Source: Branchiibius hedensis
GTDB lineage: Bacteria > Actinomycetota > Actinomycetes > Actinomycetales > Dermatophilaceae
Direction of reading: 5' to 3'
Assembly: GCF_900108585.1 (NCBI RefSeq)
Contig: NZ_UESZ01000001.1
Coordinates: 496,001 to 560,000, forward strand
DNA: 64,000 bases
This document shows, one piece after another, positions 21,511 to 31,626 of this stretch. Every line of letters begins with the position of its first letter. Within the stretch, counting starts at the first letter, position 1. A program made the position numbers and the translations under genes. The notes under the pieces are model-generated. The model was not told the DNA's origin, did no database searches, and saw only the letters and a list, made by a program, of their open reading frames with translations.

Positions 21511-24500
21511 TCAGCGGTCGAACGACTGCTTGAGCAGTTCGGCCAACTGGGCCCGGTGCTTGGCACCCGATCCGGTCGCCGGCGACGCCGCGGCCGGGCG
21601 GGACACGACCCGGATCGGCCGGGACTCACCCAACGGTTCGAGCTGCTCGGGCAGGTTGAGGGCCAGGAACGGCCAGGCGCCCTGGTTCTTCGGCTCGTCC
21701 TGCACCCAGACGATGTCGGCGTGCGGGTACTGCGCCAGCGCGTCGGCGATCTCCTTGGCCGGGATCGGCGCCAACTGCTCCAGGCGGATGATCGCGGTGG
21801 TGTCGTCGCCGCGGCTCTCGCGCTCAGCCTCCAGGTCGTAGACGATCCGGCTGGAAGCCATCAGCACCCGGGTGACCTTGCCGGCGTCCAGCGCGCGCTG
21901 GTCGCGCAACACCGGCTCGAAGCGGCCCTTGGTGAAGTCCTCCGGGTTGGACGTCGCCGCCTTCAACCGCAGCAACTGCTTCGGGGTGAAGACGATCAGC
22001 GGCTTACGCGGGCGGGCGTAGGCCTGACGACGCAGCAGGTGGAAGTACGACGCGGGGGTGCTCGGGTGCGCGATCGTCATGTTGTTCTCGGCGAACATCT
22101 GCAGGTAGCGCTCGATCCGCGCCGAGCTGTGGTCCGGTCCCTGGCCCTCGTAGCCGTGCGGGAGCAGCAACACCACCGAGGAACGCTGCGCCCACTTCTG
22201 CTCGGAGGAAGAGATGAACTCATCCACGATCGACTGCGCGCCGTTGGCGAAGTCACCGAACTGCGCCTCCCACAGGACCAGCGCGTCCGGGCGCTCGACC
22301 GAGTAGCCGTACTCGAAGCCCATCGCGGCGTACTCGCTGAGCAGGGAGTCGTAGATCCACAGCCACGCCTGGTCCTCGGCGAGGTAGCGCAGCGGGGTCC
22401 ACTCGTTGCCGTTCTCGTGATCGATCAGGACCGCGTGGCGCTGCACGAAGGTGCCGCGGCGGCTGTCCTGGCCGGCCAACCGGACGGGCGTGCCGTCCAT
22501 CAACAAGGAGCCCAGCGCCATGAGTTCGCCCATGGCCCAGTCGATTCCGCCCTGGGAGACCATCGCCGAGCGACGCTCCATCAGCTTCTGCAGCTTCGGG
22601 TGGATCGTGAAGCCCTCCGGCGGGTTGACCCACGTGTCGCCGAGCTTCTTCAACGTCTCGATGCTGATCGCGGTGGACTGACCACTCTGGTCGGCGCGGG
22701 CGTCGTCCTCCTGCTGGGCGCGTGGGCGCTCCAGGCCGCCGTGCCCGGCCGCATCCGTGGACTGCGAGCTGTCCGACGGTGCTGCGGTGAGCTCTGCCTT
22801 GGCCGCCTTGGTCTCGGCGAAGACCCGCTCCAACTGCTGCTGGTAGTCCCGCAGCGCCTCGTCCGCCTCGTCCTTGGTGATGTCACCGCGACCCACAAGC
22901 GCCTCGGTGTACAGCTTGCGCACACTGCGCTTGGCCTCGATGAGTTCGTACATCATCGGCTGCGTCATCGACGGATCGTCGCCCTCATTGTGACCGCGGC
23001 GGCGGTAGCACACCATGTCGATGACGACGTCCTTGTGGAACTTCTGCCGGAACTCGTAGGCCAACTCGGCCACCGAGACACACGCCTCGGGGTCGTCGCC
23101 GTTCACGTGGAAGATCGGTGCCTGGATCATCCGGGCCACGTCACTGGAGTAGGTCGAGGAACGCGACTGACTCGGCGCCGTGGTGAAGCCGACCTGGTTG
23201 TTGACGATGATGTGGATCGTGCCGCCGGTGCGGTACCCGCGCAGTTGCGACAGGTTCAGCGTCTCGGCGACCACACCCTGGCCGGCAAAGGCCGCGTCGC
23301 CGTGCATCAACACCGGAAGGACGGTGAACGCCGTACCGGCCAAGTTGATCCGGTCCTGCTTGGCTCGCGCGATGCCCTCCAGGACGGGGTTGACCGCCTC
23401 CAGGTGGGAGGGGTTGGCCGCCAGGTAGACCTTGGTCTTGCTGCCGGCGTCGGACACGAACTCACCCTCGGTGCCCAGGTGGTACTTCACGTCACCGGAG
23501 CCCTGGACCGACTTGGGGTCCTGGGTGCCGTCGAACTCCTGGAAGATCTGCTTGTAGGACTTGCCGGCGATGTTGGCCAGCACGTTGAGGCGGCCGCGGT
23601 GCGGCATACCGATGCACACCTCGTCCATCCCGTCATCGGCAGCGGCCGACAGCACCCGGTCCAGCAACGCGATCGCGGTCTCGCCGCCTTCGAGGGAGAA
23701 GCGCTTCTGCCCGACGTACTTGGTCTGCAGGAAGGTCTCGAAAGCCTCGGCGGCGTTCAACTTGCGCAGGATCCGCAACTGCTCGTCCGGGGACTGCTTC
23801 TCGTAGCCGCGCTCGACCTTCGCCTGCACCCAGGCCCGCTGCTCGGGGTCCTGGATGTGCATGTATTCGATACCGACGCTGCGGCAGTACGCGTCGCGCA
23901 GGATGCCCAGGATCTCGCGCAGCTTCAGGAACGGCTTGCCACCGAATCCGCCGGTCGGGAAGGCCCGGTCGAGGTCCCACAGGGTCAGGCCGTGCTGGGT
24001 GATGTCCAGGTCGGGGTGCCGACGCTGCTTGTACTCCAGCGGGTCGGTGTCGGCCATCAGGTGACCACGCACCCGGTAGGCGTGGATGACTTCCTGCACA
24101 CGGGCGACCTTGGAGATGTCGTCGTCGTGGCTGGTGTCGATGTCCCGGACCCACCGCACGGGCTCGTAGGGGATCTTCAGCGCGGCGAAGATCTCGTCGT
24201 AGAAATCTTCGGCGCCGAGCAGCAACTCGTTGACGACGCGCAGGAACTCACCGGACACCGCGCCCTGGATGATCCGGTGGTCGTAGGTAGAGGTCAACGT
24301 CAGGATCTTGCTGACGCCGTTCTTGTTCAACGTGTTGGTCGAGGCACCCGCCCACTCGGCGGGGTACTCCAGCGCACCGACGCCGATGATGGCGCCCGCA
24401 CCCTTCATCAACCGCGGCACCGAATGCACGGTGCCGATACCGCCGGGGTTGGTCAGCGAAATGGTGGTGCCCGCGTAGTCGTCGATCGTCAGCTTGTTGT

Positions 24501-25440
24501 CGCGTGCGCGCTTGACCATGGCTTCGTAGGACGCCCAGAACTGGGCGAAGTTCATCTCGTCGGCACCCTTGATGTTGGGGACGACCAGGGTCCGGGAGCC
24601 GTCCTCCTTGGCCAGGTCGATCGCCAGACCAAAGTTCACATGCCCCGGCTTGACCAGCACGGGCTTGCCCTTGTCGTCCTCGCCGAGCGCGGAGTTCATG
24701 TCCGGCACGACCTTGAGGGCCTTCACGATCGCGTAGCCGATCAGGTGCGTGAAGGACACCTTGCCGCCGCGGCTGCGGGACAGGTGGTTGTTGATCACGA
24801 TCCGGTTGTCGATCAGCAGCTTCGCCGGGACCGCGCGCACGCTGGTCGCGGTCGGAACCTCGAGGCTGGCCTCCATGTTGGTGACGATCCGTGCGGCAAC
24901 ACCGCGCAGCGGCACCCGCTCGTCGGCGGCCGGCTCGATCTCCTCGGGGGAGGCGATGCCGTCGCGGGCCACGGGCAGCTCGGTGCTGATCTCAGCTTCG
25001 GAGGGGTCGAGAATCTGGGTCGCGGCCGCATCGGCGCGCTCCTCGGTCTCGCGGGGGTTGTCCTCGGTGCCGTCGACCGGCTGGATCGAGCGGTCCAGAT
25101 CCTCATCGGGCGTGGTCGGCTGGACGACTTCGACCGGCGTGGGGGTCGCCGCGGGGGCTTTCGTGGCTGGGGCAGGTGCGGTGGCGCTGGCAACGGCATG
25201 CCCGTTGGTGCTGCCGTTGCTCGTGGCGGCGGCGTGGCCGTTGGCACCGTTGGTGCTACCGGCTCCGTTGGTGCTGCCGGCTCCGTTAGTGCTACCGGCA
25301 CCGGGGGTGTAGTCGGCGAAGAACGCCCACCACGCCTTGTCGACGGAGTTCTTGTCGGCCTTGTACTGCTCGTACAGCTCATCGACCAGCCACTCGTTGC
25401 CTGCGAATGCGGCGAGGGGGTCGGAGGACTGTGATGACAC
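21511..25440 (-). CDS. kgd: Multifunctional 2-oxoglutarate metabolism enzyme (E2-E1 fusion)
   Basis: This 1309-aa thiamine-diphosphate enzyme decarboxylates 2-oxoglutarate and serves as E1 (and E2-like) part of the actinobacterial oxoglutarate dehydrogenase. In order it has a short E1 N-terminal helix (1-45), an Ala/Pro/Thr-rich linker with a GSTNGA repeat (46-175), an acyltransferase domain (about 185-400, with TYDHRIIQGAVSGEFL) and the E1 domain (about 430-1309) with GMPHRGRLNVL, the HGDAAFAGQG and NNQVGFTT cofactor sites. No lipoyl domain is present, as usual for the family. The GTG start has AAGAGG nine bases upstream. Confidence 0.97.
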   Translation of the reverse strand: MSSQSSDPLAAFAGNEWLVDELYEQYKADKNSVDKAWWAFFADYTPGAGSTNGAGSTNGAGSTNGANGHAAATSNGSTNGHAVASATAPAPATKAPAATPTPVEVVQPTTPDEDLDRSIQPVDGTEDNPRETEERADAAATQILDPSEAEISTELPVARDGIASPEEIEPAADERVPLRGVAARIVTNMEASLEVPTATSVRAVPAKLLIDNRIVINNHLSRSRGGKVSFTHLIGYAIVKALKVVPDMNSALGEDDKGKPVLVKPGHVNFGLAIDLAKEDGSRTLVVPNIKGADEMNFAQFWASYEAMVKRARDNKLTIDDYAGTTISLTNPGGIGTVHSVPRLMKGAGAIIGVGALEYPAEWAGASTNTLNKNGVSKILTLTSTYDHRIIQGAVSGEFLRVVNELLLGAEDFYDEIFAALKIPYEPVRWVRDIDTSHDDDISKVARVQEVIHAYRVRGHLMADTDPLEYKQRRHPDLDITQHGLTLWDLDRAFPTGGFGGKPFLKLREILGILRDAYCRSVGIEYMHIQDPEQRAWVQAKVERGYEKQSPDEQLRILRKLNAAEAFETFLQTKYVGQKRFSLEGGETAIALLDRVLSAAADDGMDEVCIGMPHRGRLNVLANIAGKSYKQIFQEFDGTQDPKSVQGSGDVKYHLGTEGEFVSDAGSKTKVYLAANPSHLEAVNPVLEGIARAKQDRINLAGTAFTVLPVLMHGDAAFAGQGVVAETLNLSQLRGYRTGGTIHIIVNNQVGFTTAPSQSRSSTYSSDVARMIQAPIFHVNGDDPEACVSVAELAYEFRQKFHKDVVIDMVCYRRRGHNEGDDPSMTQPMMYELIEAKRSVRKLYTEALVGRGDITKDEADEALRDYQQQLERVFAETKAAKAELTAAPSDSSQSTDAAGHGGLERPRAQQEDDARADQSGQSTAISIETLKKLGDTWVNPPEGFTIHPKLQKLMERRSAMVSQGGIDWAMGELMALGSLLMDGTPVRLAGQDSRRGTFVQRHAVLIDHENGNEWTPLRYLAEDQAWLWIYDSLLSEYAAMGFEYGYSVERPDALVLWEAQFGDFANGAQSIVDEFISSSEQKWAQRSSVVLLLPHGYEGQGPDHSSARIERYLQMFAENNMTIAHPSTPASYFHLLRRQAYARPRKPLIVFTPKQLLRLKAATSNPEDFTKGRFEPVLRDQRALDAGKVTRVLMASSRIVYDLEAERESRGDDTTAIIRLEQLAPIPAKEIADALAQYPHADIVWVQDEPKNQGAWPFLALNLPEQLEPLGESRPIRVVSRPAAASPATGSGAKHRAQLAELLKQSFDR
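25247..25300. repeat. 18-bp tandem repeat inside kgd
   Basis: Three consecutive 18-bp units (first bases CCGTTGGTGCTACCGGCT on the plus strand) encode the GSTNGA linker repeats of Kgd. Units differ at three positions. The repeat keeps the reading frame, so copy-number change would alter only linker length. Confidence 0.9.
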
Positions 25441-25544
25441 GCGAATGCGCCTCTTCCATCATGTGATTTCGTGCGGGCCCCAGCCCGACAACTGCCTGAT
25501 CCACCCTAGCGGTTAGGCACCGGAGGGTCACACACCGCGTCCGG

Positions 25545-25725
25545 ATGTGCTATATACGCAACGCCTGGTGGGGTGCCCGCTGTTCCCAGACGGCCCGTGG
25601 GTCTGCGCCCGCCGGCGAACCGCCGCCCGTCCGCAGCCGCACTGCTAGCCTTGCCCGGTTATCGGCGACGCCGCGATTCCGGGGTTTCTGCGGCTCGATC
25701 CACCGAGGTGACCGGCTTGACCACG
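25545..25725. promoter_or_regulatory. Divergent intergenic region between kgd and the nucleotidyltransferase gene
   Basis: The 285 bases from 25441 to 25725 hold no gene I can support. TGTGCTATATACG (near 25547-25559) contains TATATA, a plausible -10 element that reads as such on both strands; paired -35 boxes are not convincing. Confidence 0.25.
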
Positions 25726-27066
25726 ATGACCTTGCCACTGGCGGCAGCGGTGTCGCTGGGTCATGCCCTGGTCGCCGATGTCGCAGAGGAACTGCACCTT
25801 CCGGCGCTGTTCATCAAGGGCGTCGTCGCGGTGCAGCAAGGTCTGCGGGCCGAGGACTACGTGCCCGGGGACGTAGACGTCCTGTGTGCCGCCGATCGGG
25901 CACCGGAACTGATCGACGCGCTGGCGGCCCGCGGCTGGCGGCGGCGCCCGGAGTCCTCAGCCCACGCCCGGTTCGTCACTCACTCCACCGCGTTGCTGCA
26001 CCCGGACTGGCCCTGTGACATCGACGTACACACCCGGTTCCCGGGGTTCTTCGCCGACCCGGACGTGGTGTTCGAGGCGCTGTGGGAGCACCGGGAACGC
26101 CACGAGGTGGCCGGCGTCGAGCTGTGGGGACCGGACTATCCGGCGCACGCTCTGATCGTCCTGCTGCACGGTCTGCGCACGCCGACCCTGGCCAAGAACG
26201 CGGGGGAGGTGACCAGTTCGACGGGGCGGTTTGCGGCCATGTCCGACGCCGAGCGCACCGCGACCCGCGACCTGATCCACCGCACGGGCGCCTCGGAGGT
26301 GGTCGCGGCCGAGCTCAACCCCCTCGGCTGGCAGATCGAGGTACCCGCCCGCCCCTCGGCACAGTTCGCGCGCTGGAAGCTCAACTCCGGTCCGACCAAC
26401 ACCGAGGGCTGGTTGGTTGCGATCGCCGAGGCGAGCGGCACCACCCGGCTGCGGCTGATCTACCGGGCCGTCCTGCCGTCGCGAGAAGACCTGTTGATCG
26501 ACTACCCGGGGCTGCCCGACGCCGCCCTGCCGACCGCCAGGGCCTACGTGCAACGTCTGGTCCGGGCAGCGGGACTGGTGCCGCCGGCGGTGCGCAACGT
26601 CGTGCGCACCCAGTGGGCATCCCGGCGTACGGCGATCGCGGACCCCCAGCCGCCCGGCGCCGCAGCGGTGGGGGACACCGCACCCAGCAGCCCCGCACCC
26701 AGCAGCCCCGCGCCCGGCACCCCCGCTATGCCGTCGTCGCCCGCGTCGACCCGGGTCCTCGAGGAGCCCGCCCCGGCCGATCCGGCTCCCGGAGCCGGGG
26801 GCCGCTGGGCGGTCTATCTGCCCGAGCCGGCCCACGCAGTCGACGATGAGGCGTTCGTGCTGCGGCTCTCCGGTGGCGGCTCGTCATCGCCGATGCGGTT
26901 GAACGGTGTCGGCCTGGCGATCCTCACGTTGCTGGACGAGACCGGCGGTGACGTCGACCGGGCCGTCCAGGAGGCCGCGGCGATGTGGCCGCAACCGACG
27001 GATGAGTTGCGCACCGTCATCACCGGTTTCCAGCAGGAAATGACCCGTCTCGGGGTCCTTCAGTAG
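25726..27066 (+). CDS. Nucleotidyltransferase-fold (NTP_transf_5-like) protein fused to a PqqD-like domain
   Basis: This 446-aa protein has an N-terminal nucleotidyltransferase-like domain (about 1-240; ALFIKGVV, the acidic DVDVLC and CDIDVH), then a Pro/Ala/Ser-rich linker (about 310-360, PSSPAPSSPAPGTP) and a C-terminal PqqD-like domain (about 375-446; MRLNGVGLAILTLLDETGGD). Both domains occur in peptide natural-product (lasso and other RiPP) pathways, where PqqD-like domains bind precursor peptides. No precursor, radical-SAM or maturation gene is seen nearby. Start is uncertain: ATG 25726 or GTG 25708. Function unknown. Confidence 0.7.
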   Translation: MTLPLAAAVSLGHALVADVAEELHLPALFIKGVVAVQQGLRAEDYVPGDVDVLCAADRAPELIDALAARGWRRRPESSAHARFVTHSTALLHPDWPCDIDVHTRFPGFFADPDVVFEALWEHRERHEVAGVELWGPDYPAHALIVLLHGLRTPTLAKNAGEVTSSTGRFAAMSDAERTATRDLIHRTGASEVVAAELNPLGWQIEVPARPSAQFARWKLNSGPTNTEGWLVAIAEASGTTRLRLIYRAVLPSREDLLIDYPGLPDAALPTARAYVQRLVRAAGLVPPAVRNVVRTQWASRRTAIADPQPPGAAAVGDTAPSSPAPSSPAPGTPAMPSSPASTRVLEEPAPADPAPGAGGRWAVYLPEPAHAVDDEAFVLRLSGGGSSSPMRLNGVGLAILTLLDETGGDVDRAVQEAAAMWPQPTDELRTVITGFQQEMTRLGVLQ

Positions 27067-27073
27067 TTCGCGG

Positions 27074-28501
27074 TCAGCGGGCAACCCTGCGCAAAAGACG
27101 CGGCAACTGCTGCTCGAGTGCTTCAGCCTCCTGGCGATCCTGTTGCCACAACAGGCCGTAGGTGAACGTGTCCTCGCCCGCCGCCGCGGCCTGGTCCGCG
27201 ACCCGCAGCAGGTGGGCCCGGCTGACGACACTGTCCTGATGATCGCCGAGCAGGGTCTGGATCGCTTTGGCCCGCTTCGCCAGTTTGCGCTTACCGGCCG
27301 CCTCCGCGACGTACCGCACCTGCTTGGCCTTCTTGCGGACTGCGTGGAAATGCTCATCGCAGGGTTCGCGGCGGGCCTTCTTCGCAGCTTTACGCAGCTT
27401 CTGCCGGGCGTGGGTCACGGATGCCGCCGCGCTGAAATCGCCGTCGGCAGCTGCGCTCGCCAACTCATCCAGCCCGTCCAGCAGGCGGAAGTAGCGCTCG
27501 CTGTCCAGGGCCAGGACCGCGCGCCGCAGTCCCCGGGTGTAGGCCGCTCGCGAACTGGTGACCAACCGCTCGTGCGCACGACCGCGGACCACCTGGTCCG
27601 GCAACGCATCAAGCGCCTGCGCGTACCGCGTCGCGAGCACCTCCGCGTCCCGCGCCACCCCGAGAGTGGCTGCCAATTCACCTAATTCGCTCTCCACCTG
27701 CTGTCCGCCGGGCAACGCAAGCAGCGTGGGGTGGCTGCGCAACAGCGACCGCAGCCGCCGGGTGGTCACCCGCATCTGGTGTACGCCGTCGGGCCGGTCC
27801 TCGCGTACCCAACGGTCCCGCTCGACCAGGTCGGCGGTCAGGCGCACCAGCGCGGCAACGGTCGGATCGGCGTACGTCGATCGTTTCGGTGGGGAGCCCA
27901 CGACGTGCACCAGCTTGGCCGGGTAGGTGGACGGCTTCGCCCCGGCATCCAGCAGGCGCCGGCACAGACGGTCCAGCAGGTCGCGGTCGGTCGTGCCGAC
28001 GAGTTCGATCTCCCACTCGTGCCAGCTGATCTCGGCATCGGGTGCGGTCCACAGGTCCACGCCGACAGCCTCGTCGTCGGCGAACTCAGCCACGACCGCG
28101 CCGTCCTCGCTGACGATGTGGGTCACCGTGCGGGTGGTCCGCAGCGTCGCCAGCGGCTCCAGGGGGCGGTCACGCACGACGGCCGCGATGACCGACCGCA
28201 GTTGCGCAGGCAGATCGTCACTGAGCGGCGCGTGGACCTCCGAACGGGCACCGGCCGATTGGGGGAGCTTCAGATGCCACGCCTCGTCGGCGCCACCGAC
28301 CCTGCGGCGCAACGTGATCCGGTGCTGCAGCAGGTCACGGTCCGGCGTGTCGAAGTAGGTGGCCTCCAGCGTGACCGGTTCGTCACAGTCGACCCGAGCG
28401 ATGCCGGCCAGACCAGCGAAGGATGGCTGCGCGGTCGGCGAGGCCACCGAGAACTTGCGTTCGATCTCGGTGAGCTTCGTCAGCCGCGGTTTAGAGGACA
28501 T
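27074..28501 (-). CDS. CYTH and CHAD domain protein
   Basis: This 475-aa protein has an N-terminal CYTH (triphosphate tunnel) domain (about 8-205) starting with EIERKF and carrying the tunnel residues YFDTPDRDLL, RITLRRR, and a C-terminal CHAD domain (about 220-470) with HQMRVTTRRLRSLLRS and conserved histidines and basic residues. Such proteins bind or process inorganic polyphosphate and triphosphates. The ATG overlaps the end of the ABC permease gene by 11 bases, but no functional tie to the exporter is evident. Confidence 0.92.
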   Translation of the reverse strand: MSSKPRLTKLTEIERKFSVASPTAQPSFAGLAGIARVDCDEPVTLEATYFDTPDRDLLQHRITLRRRVGGADEAWHLKLPQSAGARSEVHAPLSDDLPAQLRSVIAAVVRDRPLEPLATLRTTRTVTHIVSEDGAVVAEFADDEAVGVDLWTAPDAEISWHEWEIELVGTTDRDLLDRLCRRLLDAGAKPSTYPAKLVHVVGSPPKRSTYADPTVAALVRLTADLVERDRWVREDRPDGVHQMRVTTRRLRSLLRSHPTLLALPGGQQVESELGELAATLGVARDAEVLATRYAQALDALPDQVVRGRAHERLVTSSRAAYTRGLRRAVLALDSERYFRLLDGLDELASAAADGDFSAAASVTHARQKLRKAAKKARREPCDEHFHAVRKKAKQVRYVAEAAGKRKLAKRAKAIQTLLGDHQDSVVSRAHLLRVADQAAAAGEDTFTYGLLWQQDRQEAEALEQQLPRLLRRVAR

Positions 28502-29291
28502 CTTTACGCTGGTTGATGATCGAGCCGACCACGGCCAACCCCACTCCGTAGGCGGTCAGCACGATCGCGGCCGCCCACCAGGTCAAGTAATGCTGGCCCG
28601 GCACATTGGCCAGCTGCGGGTTCAGCGTGGCACTGGTGAGGGAGGAGGGCAGATAGGCCGTTGCCCCATCCCAGTGCAGCAACCGGAAGATCACGTTGAA
28701 CAGGATGTCACCGATAAACGCCAGGCCGATCGCGAGGAAGACCGCTGCGATCTGGTTGCGCAGCAGCAACCCGAACCCCATGCCGAGCAGCACCCAGATC
28801 ACGAAGACCAACAGCATCAACGCCAGCGTCTGCCAGACGTCGCCGGAGCCGAGATAGAACGACCCGTTCTTGGCCAGTTTCATCACCAGCCCGCCGCCGA
28901 TCACCGCGGCGATGTCGCAGACGATGCCGTAGACGACACCCACCACGACGGCTGCGGCCATCTTGGCGACCGAGATCTGCCAGCGCTTGGGGGTCGCCAG
29001 AACGGTCGCGGTCCACGTCTTGTGCCGGAACTCCGCGGTCACGATGAGCACACCCAGCGCCAACGGGAACAGTTGCAGCAAGGTGGATTGGAATCCGGCG
29101 GAGTAGACACTCTGCGCGGCCGACGGACTGACCTGGCTCAGTTCACTGGCGCTGTCGCGCATCTGGTCGGTGCCGATCTGCGCCGCGAAGAGGGCGGAAA
29201 CGCCGCCGGCGACGATGACCGCGCCGATCAACAGCCCCCACCACAATTTGGTCGTGAAGATCTTCAGGATCTCCGACTTCAAGGCGTTCAC
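28491..29291 (-). CDS. ABC-2 type exporter permease
   Basis: This 266-aa membrane protein has six predicted membrane helices with the ABC-2 segment EFRHKTWTATVLATPKR after the second helix. It pairs with the ATP-binding gene upstream, overlapping it by four bases. The exported substrate is unknown. The first helix (LWWGLLIGAVIVAGG) follows a cytoplasmic N-terminus. Confidence 0.88.
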   Translation of the reverse strand: MNALKSEILKIFTTKLWWGLLIGAVIVAGGVSALFAAQIGTDQMRDSASELSQVSPSAAQSVYSAGFQSTLLQLFPLALGVLIVTAEFRHKTWTATVLATPKRWQISVAKMAAAVVVGVVYGIVCDIAAVIGGGLVMKLAKNGSFYLGSGDVWQTLALMLLVFVIWVLLGMGFGLLLRNQIAAVFLAIGLAFIGDILFNVIFRLLHWDGATAYLPSSLTSATLNPQLANVPGQHYLTWWAAAIVLTAYGVGLAVVGSIINQRKDVL

Positions 29292-30217
29292 GACGCGGCT
29301 CCCAGGTTGCGGTTGGCGTTCTCCGGAGCTTCGGTGAGCTCGAAGAAGAGCGCCTCCAGATCGGCTTGTTCGGTGCGCAGTTCGTGCACTGCGACTCCGG
29401 CGGCAAGAGCGGTGTCGCCGATCAGGGCAAGATCACCGGTCACCGCGTGGACCGTGCCGTCGGGATCCGTCGCGGACTGGACGCCCCGGGCAGTCAACGC
29501 TTCGACGAGGAGTCCGGCGTTCGGCGTACGCACCAACACCTTGGGCTCACCGCGGATCTCCTCCATCGGGCCGGAGCGCACCGAACGGCCGTTGGCGATG
29601 ATGACCACGTCGTCGACCGTGTGCTCGACCTCGGACAGCAAGTGGCTGGAGATCAAGATCGTGCGGCCTTCACCGGCGAGGTGCCGAAGGAACTGACGCA
29701 ACCAGCGAATGCCTTCGGGGTCAAGGCCGTTCGCGGGTTCATCGAGCACCAGCACCTGCGGATCGCCGAGCATCGCGCCCGCCAGGCCGAGTCGTTGGCG
29801 CATCCCCATCGAGTAGCCGCCGGCGGCTTTGTTCGCGGCGGCCGGGATGCCGACCAGGTGCAGCATCTCGTCGACCCGCTCATCAGGGATCCCGCCGGCC
29901 GCGGCCAGGACCCGCAGATGGTTGCGCCCGGTGCGGCCCGGATGGAAGTTCGCCTCCAACGAGGCACCGACGGTCTGCGTCGGGTGCGGCAGATCGACGT
30001 ACCGGGCGCCGCCGATGGTCGCCGTACCCCGAGTCGGGTGGATCAGGCCCAGCAGCATCCGCAGAGTGGTGGTCTTGCCCGCGCCGTTGGGGCCGAGGAA
30101 GCCGGTGATCCGGCCCGGTTCGACGGTGAAACTCAGATCCGTGACGGCCTCGAAGTGCCCGAAGGTCTTATGCAGCCCGGAGACGACGATGCGTCCAGGG
30201 ACAGCGTCGTCGGTCAT
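29288..30217 (-). CDS. ABC exporter ATP-binding protein
   Basis: This 309-aa protein has Walker A GPNGAGKTT (about 42-50), the signature YSMGMRQRLGLAGAM, Walker B VLVLDEPANGLDPEG and the H-loop ISSHLLSEVEH. The C-terminal 85 residues form the extra domain seen in BcrA/DrrA-like exporters. ATG 30217 is chosen because homologues start here and GAGAGG lies upstream; 48 further codons are open without homology. It forms a two-gene exporter with the permease and is divergent from the CorC-type gene. Confidence 0.9.
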   Translation of the reverse strand: MTDDAVPGRIVVSGLHKTFGHFEAVTDLSFTVEPGRITGFLGPNGAGKTTTLRMLLGLIHPTRGTATIGGARYVDLPHPTQTVGASLEANFHPGRTGRNHLRVLAAAGGIPDERVDEMLHLVGIPAAANKAAGGYSMGMRQRLGLAGAMLGDPQVLVLDEPANGLDPEGIRWLRQFLRHLAGEGRTILISSHLLSEVEHTVDDVVIIANGRSVRSGPMEEIRGEPKVLVRTPNAGLLVEALTARGVQSATDPDGTVHAVTGDLALIGDTALAAGVAVHELRTEQADLEALFFELTEAPENANRNLGAAS

Positions 30218-30306
30218 TCTCGACACCTCTCGCGGGTGGGGGTTGCTGACCAGCCCATCCAACCATCCGCACTCGTATCCCCACGGGTCTGGGACGATGG
30301 GCGGCA

Positions 30307-31626
30307 ATGATCGAATGGCTTCTCGTCCTGGCCGGGGTGGCGCTGACCGCGGGCACCGCACTCTTCGTGAGTGCGGAGTTCTCCCTCGTGGCCCTCGACC
30401 GACCCACGGTGCAACGCGCGATCGACGGCGGCGATCTGCGGGCCGGCACCGTCCTGCCGTCGCTGAAAACGTTGTCGACGCAACTGTCCGCCGCTCAGGT
30501 GGGCATCACCCTGACCACGCTGGTCCTGGGTTATCTGGTCGAACCGTCGCTGGGCAAACTGCTCGAAGGACCGCTGCACGCGTTGGGCATGTCGGACGGG
30601 TCCGTGCGGGCGCTGTCCACGTTGCTGGCGTTGATCCTGGCCACCCTCTTCTCGATGATCTTCGGCGAACTCGTGCCGCAGTTCCTGGGGATCTCGACGC
30701 CGTTGCCCGTGGCCAAAGTGGTCGCCCCGCCGGTGCGGCTCTTCGCGACGGTGATGCGGCCGGTCATCAGCATCCTCAACGGATCGGCGAACCTGGTCCT
30801 GCACGGGTTGGGGATCGAACCGCAGGAGGAACTATCCGGGGCACGCACGCCTCAGGAGTTGGCGTCGTTGGTGCGCCGGTCGGCCGAGGCCGGGACGCTG
30901 GAGGAGGGGACCGCGCGCCTGCTGGCGCGGTCGCTGGACTTCGGCGAACGGTCGGCCGCCGACGTGATGAGTCCCCGGGTGCGGTGCACCTCGATCGAAC
31001 GTACGGCGTCCGCGGCCGATGTGGTTGCCACCGCCCGGCACTCGGGCCACTCCCGGTTCCCGGTGTTGGGGGAGGACTGGGACGACGTGGTCGGGGTGGT
31101 CCACGTGAAGCGCGCGATCGCCGTACCGCCGGAGGAACGCGTCAACGTGCCCGTCACGGACCTGATGATCCCGCCGGTGATGGTCCCGGAGACGGTCGGT
31201 CTGGATCCGTTGCTCCTGCTGCTGCGGGCATCGGGTCTGCAGTTGGCGATCGTGGTCGACGAATACTCCGGCACCAGCGGTGTCGTCACGCTGGAGGACG
31301 TCATCGAGGAGATCGTCGGCGAAGTCGTCGACGAGCATGACCACCTGCGGGACGCCAGCCGGATGCTGCCCGACGGGACGTGGACGGTGTCCGGGCTGTG
31401 GCGCCCCGACGAGGTGGTCGACCGGATCGGCGCCCCCATTCCCGAAGGCCCCAACTACGAGACAGTGGGCGGCTTCGTGATGGCTTCGGTGGGCCGGGTG
31501 CCGCGGGTCGGCGATGAGGTCGCCGTCGACGGCTGGACGGTCCGGGTGTTGTCGATGGACCACCGGCGGGTGGACCGGGTGCAGGTGTCGCCGTCGCCGT
31601 CCGCTCCCTCGGGTGGGGCGTCATGA
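30307..31626 (+). CDS. CNNM/CorC-type membrane protein with CBS domains and CorC_HlyC domain
   Basis: This 439-aa protein has a DUF21 transmembrane domain (about 1-195), a CBS pair (about 210-335; [33 protein letters not shown]) and a complete C-terminal CorC_HlyC domain (about 350-430). The CNNM/CorC family moves Mg2+ or Co2+ or regulates such transport. It overlaps a shorter paralogue downstream (ATGA), suggesting a hetero-oligomer. Confidence 0.92.
   Translation: MIEWLLVLAGVALTAGTALFVSAEFSLVALDRPTVQRAIDGGDLRAGTVLPSLKTLSTQLSAAQVGITLTTLVLGYLVEPSLGKLLEGPLHALGMSDGSVRALSTLLALILATLFSMIFGELVPQFLGISTPLPVAKVVAPPVRLFATVMRPVISILNGSANLVLHGLGIEPQEELSGARTPQELASLVRRSAEAGTLEEGTARLLARSLDFGERSAADVMSPRVRCTSIERTASAADVVATARHSGHSRFPVLGEDWDDVVGVVHVKRAIAVPPEERVNVPVTDLMIPPVMVPETVGLDPLLLLLRASGLQLAIVVDEYSGTSGVVTLEDVIEEIVGEVVDEHDHLRDASRMLPDGTWTVSGLWRPDEVVDRIGAPIPEGPNYETVGGFVMASVGRVPRVGDEVAVDGWTVRVLSMDHRRVDRVQVSPSPSAPSGGAS

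Noticed and set aside
21556-25434. A 1292-codon open frame on the plus strand opposite kgd
   Set aside because: It mirrors kgd in codon phase, is rich in Arg/Val/His/Gly as expected from antisense of GC-rich coding DNA, and matches no family; kgd on the other strand has clear domains.
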